A stretch of 24,684 bases of DNA, from contig JASAOO010003139.1 of the NCBI GenBank assembly GCA_030849075.1, forward strand, positions 1 to 24,684. Reading direction: 5' to 3'. This stretch comes from Zelonia costaricensis (taxonomy: Eukaryota > Euglenozoa > Kinetoplastea > Trypanosomatida > Trypanosomatidae). The notes below the pieces were generated by a model that worked only from the letters and a program-made list of their open reading frames with translations, was not told the DNA's origin and ran no database searches. Shown piece after piece: positions 18,601 to 24,684 of the stretch (positions are counted from its first letter, which is position 1; the number at the start of each line of letters is the position of its first letter). The translations under genes and the position numbers were made by a program.

Positions 18601-21600
18601 CGAGACGGAGAGCGAGACGTCATGTGGGGCTGCGGCGGCGGTGTGCGATGCGAGGGCGCCACCCCCGGGCCGGAGCGGCGTGCCCGTCGGCGTCTTCAGT
18701 GGGGACACGTAGTTGTAGTAGCGGTGCCACTGCCGCGGTGGCGTCGCTGGCGCGGCCTCTGTTGTCACTGCTCTGGTGGACGGCGGCCGAGATGCCGGGT
18801 CATCACCGTGGGGGGTGCGGTGGGGCGACGAGGACGAGGCGGCCGCGGACCCGCTGCGAGAAGCGCCTGCAGCGCCCGGCAGTGCTGCGTGTCGCTCGCC
18901 GCTGCTGCTTGCCTCTCCGCGCCACGCGTCGTCGTGCGCGGTGCGACTGCTGCTGCCCCGTCGACTCCCCTCTGTGAAGACGTCGTCGCCGGTCTCGATG
19001 GCCTCCGGCTGGCGAGGCGGCGCCTGCAACGGGGACGGCGGCGGGGGTGGCATCGACGAGGCACCGGGAAAGGGTCGCGGTGGTGCGGCCGTCCTTGCCG
19101 TGACCGCGTTCCGCTTCGGGGACCTGACGACACCGGGGAAGACATACGTGGACTGCACTAAATTACTCGTTTCCGCCAGAGCCTCTTCACGGCAAGGTGC
19201 GCTGCTGCGCTCTGCCGTGTCGTCGCAAGGCTGCCACCACGATCGTGCTGTCGGCTGCGAGCTTGCTGACGCGTGCACGGGCAGCTCCGACCAAGTCGAT
19301 GCCGCATTGGAGTTGCGTGTCGTGGATGCGGTGGCTGTGGCTGAGACTACAGGGGCGGCAGGGGCTGTCGAACCACGGCTCGACGTGGGTGGCGAGCCGC
19401 GCTGCGAGTGCGCCGATGATAAAGAGGGAGACGGCGGCGGTGATGGCGATGACGGCGGCTCAAGTGGCGGGGAGAAGAGCGGTGCTTGCAGTGGGGAGGT
19501 GCGCTGCCGTCGCTGTTGCTGCGCTGGTCGTGGTTGCTGCGGCGTCTCGTCACAGGAAGGAGCCGCCGACGTGGCCGCCAACACAGAGGCCTCGCGCGGT
19601 GCGGAGCAGACTTCTGATATGACTGCGGAGGAGCCGGCGGAGCTCGCTGTGGAGGCGCGTGCTGTGGATCTATCCAGGCGGGACGCGTCGCTCGCTGGGA
19701 GGCGGCGTGGATCGAATGCAGGCGCAGGCGCAGGCGCAGCCGCGGGTACAGCCACAGGCGGAGGCGGCCGCGGTGCGGCAGTCAGCACGGCGCCTGCTAC
19801 AGCGCCCTCCATGGAGGGCGTCGGTGCAGCCGCGGGAGCGGAGGCGGGGGCGGCAGCAGCCACCGCTGAGTCGCCTGACGCGGGTCGCGGAGATGAGAAG
19901 CTCAGCGGCCGGCTCGTGGGCGGCAACGGCGGCGTGGCCTCACGCTCCGTGAAGGCGAGGACAGACGAGCTCAGCAGCCGCGCTGACTCCACCATGAGCG
20001 CGTACCGCTCCCGCTCCACAGCCCCCGACGCCTCTGAAGCGGCGCGGACGGCGTATTCGCCACCATCCACACTCACGCTGCACCGCACTAATAAGGCGGG
20101 AGTCGACGGACTGCCACGTCGCTGGGGCGATCGCACCGGTGACGCACATGCCAGCCGCGGTGGTGTCGCCCGCGTTGGGCTCGTGGACGATGTGCGGCTC
20201 GTGTACGCCTCGTACCGCGGCACCCGTGGTGGGGAGAGCCGCGGCTGCGGTTGGCGCTGCGGTGCCTGCCACCTTCGCGTCCCCGCTGCGGCTGCCGCCG
20301 CCGGTGCTGTGTGCGGGTTCGTCGGAAGAGGAGAGGCGTCACTGGGCGGTGGAGGGGGTGAGGACGGCGCCGCAGCGACGGGCCGGCGCGTGTCAGCGAC
20401 GCGAAACCGGCTTCCATCGTGCTGCGCGTGCGCAGCTGACGCCGTGGGGAAGGGATGCCTCGGCGCCCTTTCCGGAACGTGACGGCGGCCGCTCGTGAAC
20501 ATCGAGGACGACGGCGCGATAGATGCCGCTGCGTCAGAAGACGGTGACGGCGATCGAGGTGCTGATGTCGCCGACCCTGTGCACGACACCACTGACGCGC
20601 ATGAGCTGCACGACGACGCATGGGAGGCGACACCAGGCGACGCCTGCGCGGACCCTCCCTCGTGCTCGCTCGAGTGCCAGGAAACGACGCGTCGTCGTCC
20701 GGCGCGCGCGTCTGCCTCCACGGCGGTGATCGAGGGAGGAGAGCGGGAGCTGCCACAAGACGCGGCTGTGCGCGAGGCGTCGTCACGGCTCTCAGGCCAC
20801 CATGGCGGGCTTCCTCGTTGGGGATCGGCTGATCTTGACGCGGCGGAGGCTGCACTGCGATGTCCGCGGAGGCGCGTCGAGCTCGACGAGGCAGGAACAC
20901 CGCTCTCGGGCACCTCGGCCTCTGCAGCCGCAGTTTGCCCACTTGACTGAGCCACATTATCTGCGCGAGGTGGACTGATAGTGGTAGTGGTGCCTGCAGA
21001 GGTCGCGTGCCGCGGCTTGCGGTTGGCTTCTGTGTCGTCAGCCTTCAAGCTGAAACCGCCACCACCGTGATGCGCTGCCGCAGCCGTGCCGACAGACACG
21101 GAGCTCGTCGACACATGCGCCATACCGTGTGCGAGCGGCGGTGGAACCCGGAAGGCGGAGTACGACCTTCTCGTTGAGTCGCGCGACGAGCTGGCTGACG
21201 GGGATCGGGACCAAGGCGCCGGCGGAAGCCCGTGCGGCTCCCTGCCCTCCCCCGCGCTGGACCGGCCCTGCTGCACGGCAGCCTCCCTGCGTTGTGGCCA
21301 GGCTGCAGTTGGTGGTGGCACGGCACGTGAAAGGGTTTGTGCTGCGCAAGTGGCGTGTGTCCACGGCTCCTGGCGCCCCTTGGCGCGGTCCCTCCCGCGG
21401 GCGGCAGCAGCGCACCAGTCCGTGACAGAGCCGAAGCTTGAGTTGTCGGAGCCGTCGGCGTACCTGGCGCTGCTGTCGCCCCGGCTTACGTCAGTCAAGG
21501 AGAACTCTTCCACCACAGCGTCCACCTCCGTGTCGCTGCCGAGCGAGAACCAGTCCGCCGCCGACTGCACCACTGGACGAGCATGTGTCGGCCGCGACTG

Positions 21601-21945
21601 CGCCGATGCTGAGGTGGGGTGCGGGGCTGAAGGCGTCCACAAAGGCCGTTCGAAGTCGCTCGAAGAGGCAGCAAACCCAGTAGTGCCACGGCGCATCGTG
21701 GTGGCTGCAGTGACGACTCCCGCCTTTGCAACGTCACGGCGGAGAGCTTCACCGGGTCGATGCACCGGCTCGACAGCACTGGCTCGCCCACGTGGCGTAG
21801 AGGAGTGCAGATGGGGATGCGTGCCCCTCTCCATTGGGAGCAGCGCGGCGCCGGACTGCACCTCGGTGTGCTGAATCGTGCGCACACATCGCGTAATCGC
21901 CCACAAGGCACGCAGATCGGGCTCCTGGGCGTAGGCGGCCGACAT
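15682..21945 (-). CDS. Large low-complexity hypothetical protein (2087 aa)
   Basis: Family not recognised. The single uninterrupted frame encodes 2087 residues; the first ATG gives a protein beginning MSAAYAQEPD, and the open frame upstream has no ATG. The sequence is dominated by Ala, Ser, Pro, Thr, Arg and Gly, with many SP/TP pairs that could be phosphorylated, and no membrane segment, signal peptide or enzyme motif is apparent. Three islands look less biased and may be binding motifs: WFSLGSDTEVDAVVEEFSLT (132-151), YVFPGVVRSPKR (934-945) and WHRYYNYVSPLKTPTGTP (1073-1090). An NPF tripeptide at 1467-1469, the type bound by EH domains, lies in a less biased stretch. The C-terminus is strongly acidic (about 2064-2087). 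A long, unbroken frame across 6.3 kb and a sensible start support a real gene. A scaffold or cytoskeletal role is possible but unproven. Confidence 0.85.
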   Translation of the reverse strand: MSAAYAQEPDLRALWAITRCVRTIQHTEVQSGAALLPMERGTHPHLHSSTPRGRASAVEPVHRPGEALRRDVAKAGVVTAATTMRRGTTGFAASSSDFERPLWTPSAPHPTSASAQSRPTHARPVVQSAADWFSLGSDTEVDAVVEEFSLTDVSRGDSSARYADGSDNSSFGSVTDWCAAAARGRDRAKGRQEPWTHATCAAQTLSRAVPPPTAAWPQRREAAVQQGRSSAGEGREPHGLPPAPWSRSPSASSSRDSTRRSYSAFRVPPPLAHGMAHVSTSSVSVGTAAAAHHGGGGFSLKADDTEANRKPRHATSAGTTTTISPPRADNVAQSSGQTAAAEAEVPESGVPASSSSTRLRGHRSAASAASRSADPQRGSPPWWPESRDDASRTAASCGSSRSPPSITAVEADARAGRRRVVSWHSSEHEGGSAQASPGVASHASSCSSCASVVSCTGSATSAPRSPSPSSDAAASIAPSSSMFTSGRRHVPERAPRHPFPTASAAHAQHDGSRFRVADTRRPVAAAPSSPPPPPSDASPLPTNPHTAPAAAAAAGTRRWQAPQRQPQPRLSPPRVPRYEAYTSRTSSTSPTRATPPRLACASPVRSPQRRGSPSTPALLVRCSVSVDGGEYAVRAASEASGAVERERYALMVESARLLSSSVLAFTEREATPPLPPTSRPLSFSSPRPASGDSAVAAAAPASAPAAAPTPSMEGAVAGAVLTAAPRPPPPVAVPAAAPAPAPAFDPRRLPASDASRLDRSTARASTASSAGSSAVISEVCSAPREASVLAATSAAPSCDETPQQPRPAQQQRRQRTSPLQAPLFSPPLEPPSSPSPPPSPSLSSAHSQRGSPPTSSRGSTAPAAPVVSATATASTTRNSNAASTWSELPVHASASSQPTARSWWQPCDDTAERSSAPCREEALAETSNLVQSTYVFPGVVRSPKRNAVTARTAAPPRPFPGASSMPPPPPSPLQAPPRQPEAIETGDDVFTEGSRRGSSSRTAHDDAWRGEASSSGERHAALPGAAGASRSGSAAASSSSPHRTPHGDDPASRPPSTRAVTTEAAPATPPRQWHRYYNYVSPLKTPTGTPLRPGGGALASHTAAAAPHDVSLSVSPMTPATPSLAQRGMRRSPPLATGRSPSHDDCCLHHAATATGRHQEEAPESTAEKTPSWLSPRLQSFAESPPLTVFSASSAAASAAPRAPATHDARVTLMHEEEGPTRTRSPPAPSLLRSTLLGGQPRSADEHVCASSGACSDGVESGGSVHLGTSQEQQHPRGLRREPGIAASSVLSQSLTSASAQARRTPTAASVESGAGAGSDFDWVAEDYAEGVLRRGRPSTATMTTADDEGEDSPVAEEPTAESADAGLASAPSAQRRMTRDSAGEVSLDEPVVRLRRRSSAASQSGLLQSSSSLDVPSPPYPPHQRRPAELGERSGGGGSGASNAAAPVVAVLQQMFSSSASNSTGNPFMDSFASMERTPLARSINAAAVAAAEASPYDGDVPRVSTLFSELALPYPTVTVEGEEEVGADSLDDAVNAEVHLAGDTLPPDDAPPSWRRLRELSPDAAATGADTGAVPRDCPVDRAASAVGGVPVPSASSSSTKSQEGGAPDLGLRSNAVMRATNRAARSTTTTATAAHEQTSEKTVRGSEGGESTVDEKVAPHPTPARLPGAYAPFPAPLVSLDDFDVFSSLSAASTPPPPLPLPPTSTGDGPQVRAQRGQHPSALSSFSARMSDADEAVEGPGHAQQQHRATQEPSSRGASTVSVSSLLHSRHLHDEAARGEVRDDRGGGAHRTRDVTEDAVEEEAAEGLLETYHRQRVLQRRESLEHTVAGESEAEESAMEPNAEMSDLVAVKGVFDAAQTTQRWGSTSTQPYDADGSSCSSSRADREEGRALGRRTDTTAASQSSGRMSEASTDASASTDVRVRGPLHVVRNLAAGAGGTADGGVATGTPAGRFVDPSAARPQSPRARLAMPATLSKPPMAPSSGRPRLASGVVRSVPAASASDQAMHRGSPGDARGTASRPGLSRATEDSGLLRDGFGSPVDEADELTEAAAYLEGADYGDEEEDSDDNGYCSYGYESDVIDV

Positions 21946-21998
21946 GCTCGTGCTTGCGTTCGCGTGGGTACGATGGCGAAGTAGTCTGAGCAATGGCG

Positions 21999-22075
21999 CT
22001 TGTGTGCGTGTGTGTGTGGTGGATGTTCGTCGCGGTCAGCCCAACGAGAAAGGACAAAGCGAAGAAGAGTGCCAC
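21999..22075 (-). promoter_or_regulatory. Candidate polypyrimidine tract and spliced-leader acceptor for the large hypothetical gene
   Basis: A minus-strand C/T tract opposite about 22040-22070 is followed by a CA-repeat stretch and then an AG at 22000-21999; a second AG lies at 21987-21986. Either gives a 5' UTR of about 40-55 bases with no upstream ATG before the start at 21945, which supports the chosen start. Confidence 0.4.
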
Positions 22076-22779
22076 ACTCAAGAGCAATGGCGCAAAAGTC
22101 TAGTCTAGATTACCGCAGCTCGACAGCTGCACACAAAGGGGAGAAGCAAATGCGCGCGCGGGGAGGGGAGGGGAGGTGGAGTACGCCGTGCGGACGCACG
22201 CGCAGGTGTAGCGGCGCAGCTAAACACACAAAGAGGGAGTCAACGGCAAACACACGCGCGCAACTACGCATGCAGAAGAAGGAGAAGGAGGAGCACGTGT
22301 GGGTGGAGAAGGGGAAGCCCCGGTAGTCGATGATGTGCGTGTGGACGTCGCCTCAACGCTACAAGAAGAAAACGAACGCGTCCCTCAGCGGAGGTACGCG
22401 CCGCTGTGCGCCGAGTTGCCCGCTTGTTTTTGTAGGGAGAAGGGCGGATTGCGTCAATTGTGAAGACGAGTGAGAAGAGGGGTATGCACGACAGAGCGTC
22501 GTTGGAAGTCACCAGAGTGGCCCTGCAGTGGAGTGTGTAACTCAGACTCCACCTCACTTCACGCCCACCTTCCCCGTGCGCCAAGAAGGGAGACGAAGAT
22601 CTCAAGAGTGCGCAACGTATGTATGTATACGTGTGTGTGCCTTTGTGACTCTCCCATACGGGAGATGAGCGCAGCCCGTCGTCGGCGGCGCAACCAGCAG
22701 TTGGTGCTGATTTGTCACAGGAGGCGGAAGAAAAGAGAAGAGAAAAAGGGATTGGAGAGGAGGTGTGGGTGCAGTGTGT

Positions 22780-23040
22780 AGGGGAGTGACGCTGAGGTGC
22801 ATTCAGGAGAACCTTTGCCGTCGTGTCTGAGCGCCTCCGCGTTCGAGGAGACCACAAAGCCGATCGTCGAAGCGCCCATCGGGGGGGGGGGGGGCCTACC
22901 CATCTGCATCACACTGACGAAGTCGGCCACGGCGTGCGTGAGACGGTGCAAGTGGTGGACGGAGGCGCCCTGCCCAGAGCACGCGCACCAGCCCACACGT
23001 CTCACCACTTGCTGGGCACACCCCTTCTCCTTCCTCTGTT
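22780..23040 (-). repeat. Possible degenerate short retroposon (SIDER-like)
   Basis: This non-coding stretch differs in texture from the purine-rich, microsatellite-laden DNA around it: balanced, complex sequence with a C14 run on the minus strand. Its size and intergenic place suit SIDER elements, the degenerate retroposons common in Leishmania 3' UTRs. The assignment rests on general resemblance only, since I cannot align it to a SIDER consensus here. Confidence 0.3.
22881..22894. repeat. G14 homopolymer run
   Basis: Fourteen consecutive G on the plus strand inside the possible retroposon. Length is likely to be unstable or uncertain in assemblies. Confidence 0.85.
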
Positions 23041-23337
23041 CCACCCCCCCCACACACACACACCGCGCGACAGCCCTGCGGCACACGCGCTCACGTTCAC
23101 CACTTCGCGTGGAGGGAGGAGAAGGCGAAACTCCAACTCCGCTGTTTGTGATCGAGCTGCACGTGAGGATGCTTGCTTTGCGTGCGTGTTTTTTTTTCTT
23201 GTGTCTCCCTTCCCCGAGGATGGAGGACTGGGAAAACAACAAACGGGCGTCTCCCGCTGGGTGGGCGTCGTCTAGCGGCCCGCACTCCCGCGCCGGCGCA
23301 CAGTGCGCTGTTTTACTGTCGTTACTGGCTTTTCCGA

Positions 23338-23993
23338 TTATGGCAAGACCGCCCCGAACCCCACAGCCAGCACCCCCGTGCGTTCCAGACCGAGAGGGGC
23401 CTGTATTGCCGCAGCAGTGGAAAAAGATGGCCCTTGCACATCGCACCGTACGAGATCGCGCTCCACTGCAACCCCGAAGTTCCTTGAGTGAGTGTCCGCC
23501 GGGTCTACAATTCCGTTGATATAGAAGAAAAGGACCGTTGTGCCTTCCTTGTGAAAAAGCTCATTTGTGATCCTCAACAAACAATTCAACGCAAACCCCC
23601 TCCCGATACCCCCAAATCCGTTCAGGCGCCTTTGTGCAAGAGGAATCGCGCTGTGGTCGGTTACGATTGCTATTAAAGAACCCCGTGGTACGCCCTGCCG
23701 TCACAACTCAGACAGCAAGCAGCAAATCGCCCGTGGCTCACTATGTGCGGAATGACGCGCTGTGAAATGGAGCGGAGCTCCTTCAGAAGGCGATAAAGTC
23801 GCATTTGTTGGCCCTGGGTCATCCCAGCATCTCTGGTGCATCACCCCAGTGTGGCCATTTCGCCATGGCAAGACTGCGCCCCAACCGAGCCGCGACGCGT
23901 CGGTGTACACAATGAGGTCGTACGCACTGCCCTCCATCGGTACACCCACTCAGGGTGCAATCTGCTACGACTGGTTTTGCAGGAGTTGAGGGC
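23338..23993 (-). pseudogene. RNase H fragment of the DIRS/TATE-like element
   Basis: After the RT stop the sequence shifts frame twice: a short stretch reading RPSTPAKPVVADCT, then, after a TGA just above 23949, VPMEGSAYDLIVYTDASR in a third frame. The last holds the RNase H strand VYTDASRLGWGAVL with the first catalytic Asp. That frame runs to an in-frame TGA at 23701-23703 and, past it, stays open in the same frame to 23338. The downstream part has IAIVTDHSAI, a likely further catalytic Asp, and INGIVDPADTHSRN, matching the PADxxSR motif typical at the end of DIRS-type RNase H domains. Apart from the one TGA this portion is well kept over about 200 codons, suggesting rather recent decay. 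No credible coding is seen past 23338. Confidence 0.7.
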
Positions 23994-24684
23994 CTAGGGA
24001 AGCGCTTCTTTCGCGGATGTCGAGATGTAGGGCATAGGCTCGTCCCAGTGGCGCCCGCGCTCAACCTGCGAGAATACTCCGCGGTAGACCGCTATGGGGT
24101 GGTGAGCCTCTGCCGGATTCATGCGCGTCGTATGCAACATATACAACATTAAGGCTATTAATCTTACAGATTCGCTGTTCGTGTAACTCTGCTTCTGCAG
24201 AGCCAGAGACAGCTTTGCGACCGACTTCACCGAGTTCCGCACCACCCGCTCTCTGCCTTGCCACGCGTACTCTTCTCCTAGAAAGGCCGTCGGTCCACGC
24301 GCCACTTCCAAAAACTCGTCGTCTGTGGCGGCAAGGAGTACTTCGCATGGGGGAGATGTCATCAGATTTTCTTCTCTGATACGGTGTAGTACGCGTCGGA
24401 CAGTGGCGCAAAAGTCTTCCTCCTGACCCACGGTTTCCGCGAACAAAATGTTGTCGATCATGGTGTGAATGATGATCGACGTCTTTACATCTACTGTTTT
24501 ACAGGTAATTGCTTGCCCGACTGCGACGCTCCAGCGAGCGCCGGTGGGCAGCGTGCAGCACCTGTAAAAAGCGCCACGGGCGCGCAAAACAAAGGCATAT
24601 TCTCCTGAGGGAGCGGGATCGCGTCGTAGAAGGCATCGAAGTCAATCTGCAGCATGTATCGCGCAGCCTTGAGATCTTGCCTAC
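23994..24684 (-). pseudogene. Reverse transcriptase fragment of the DIRS/TATE-like element
   Basis: The partial RT palm begins in one frame at the window edge with motif A, QIDFDAFYDAIPL, whose two aspartates are encoded at 24643-24641 and 24637-24635. Near 24600-24606 the reading must change frame to continue as FVLRARGAFYRCC and then LPTGARWSVAVGQA, which corresponds to motif B. The expected YxDD-type motif C appears as TMIDNILFA, encoded around 24458-24450, with Asn in place of the second Asp. The frame then stays open to a TAG at 23994-23996. The 5' part lies outside the window. With the frameshift the copy cannot make an intact enzyme. The order of motifs is clear; assignment to TATE rather than another DIRS-like family is inference. 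Confidence 0.75.

Larger units (their letters stand above)
21946..23337. other. Intergenic region between the large hypothetical gene and the retroelement fragment
   Basis: Leader region of the large gene and, further up, sequence of uncertain origin. It holds TG and CA microsatellites (22005-22018, 23050-23064), a second polypyrimidine tract opposite 22273-22295, a G14 run, and a possible degenerate retroposon at 22780-23040. No supported gene. Confidence 0.65.
23338..24684 (-). mobile_element. Degenerate DIRS/TATE-type retroelement fragment, truncated at the window edge
   Basis: On the minus strand a reverse transcriptase palm region is followed by an RNase H domain in the order found in DIRS-like retroelements, including trypanosomatid TATE elements. 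The coding sequence is split over several frames and broken by stop codons. No tyrosine recombinase was seen. The left boundary is set only by where recognisable coding ends; the right side continues beyond the window. Base composition is less GC-rich and less repetitive than the neighbouring intergenic DNA. The element lies in the same orientation as the genes. An ingi/L1Tc or SLACS/CZAR origin is less likely because the motifs differ from those families. Confidence 0.75.

Noticed and set aside
18776..20482. Plus-strand open frame of 568 codons antisense to the large hypothetical gene
   Set aside because: It is opposite a GC-rich, repeat-rich gene, is Gly/Ala/Arg biased, and lies against the direction of the gene cluster, so it is best explained as a shadow.
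15682..21945. Surface or proteophosphoglycan-like protein identity for the large Ser/Pro/Ala-rich gene
   Set aside because: There is no signal peptide, no GPI or TM tail and no regular Ser-Pro repeat unit, so composition alone does not support it.
21946..21993. N-terminal extension of the large hypothetical protein by 16 codons
   Set aside because: It would begin with TTG and has no ATG; the ATG at 21945 is the first and follows candidate splice acceptors.
23321..23370. Second copy of the RNase H GWGAVLP-type strand below the main one
   Set aside because: The minus strand reads VGFGAVLP and shares a ten-base core with the true RNase H strand near 23865, but the match fades on both sides and no other RNase H motif follows, so it may be chance.

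Overview
The window reads as nuclear chromosome from a trypanosomatid of the Leishmania group. The evidence is a GC-rich sequence with three long intronless genes all on the minus strand, intergenic regions of 1.4 to 4.7 kb full of (CA/TG)n microsatellites and homopolymer runs, and polypyrimidine tracts followed by AG ahead of each start codon on the minus strand (the usual layout for spliced-leader trans-splicing of polycistronic transcripts). One gene is an unmistakable cytosolic ClpB/HSP100. A decayed reverse transcriptase/RNase H element of the DIRS/TATE kind at the right edge would suit subgenus Viannia or a related Leishmaniinae genome, but the species cannot be fixed from the sequence alone.

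Transcription runs from high to low coordinates. In that order the window holds: a degenerate, frameshifted retroelement fragment (24684-23338), cut by the window edge; an intergenic stretch with a possible short degenerate retroposon (23337-21946); a 2087-residue low-complexity protein of unknown function (21945-15682); a 1.6 kb intergenic stretch; a 1758-residue membrane protein with eight predicted transmembrane segments and a C-terminal class 3 lipase domain (14091-8815); a 1.45 kb intergenic stretch; HSP100 (7361-4737); and 4.7 kb without a credible gene (4736-1), probably the long HSP100 3' untranslated region plus the leader region of the next gene beyond the window.

Nothing indicates that the three proteins share a pathway. 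In trypanosomatids, neighbouring genes on a strand are co-transcribed without being functionally related, and expression is set after transcription through untranslated regions. No plus-strand gene, tRNA, rRNA or CRISPR array was seen. The most interesting items are the multi-pass membrane module joined to a serine lipase, which resembles the signal-anchor/lumenal-domain/7TM plan of GOST (Wntless/TMEM181-like) proteins; the large disordered protein with a few ordered-looking islands; the DIRS/TATE-type remnant; and a run of seven GGG tracts in the HSP100 leader region.
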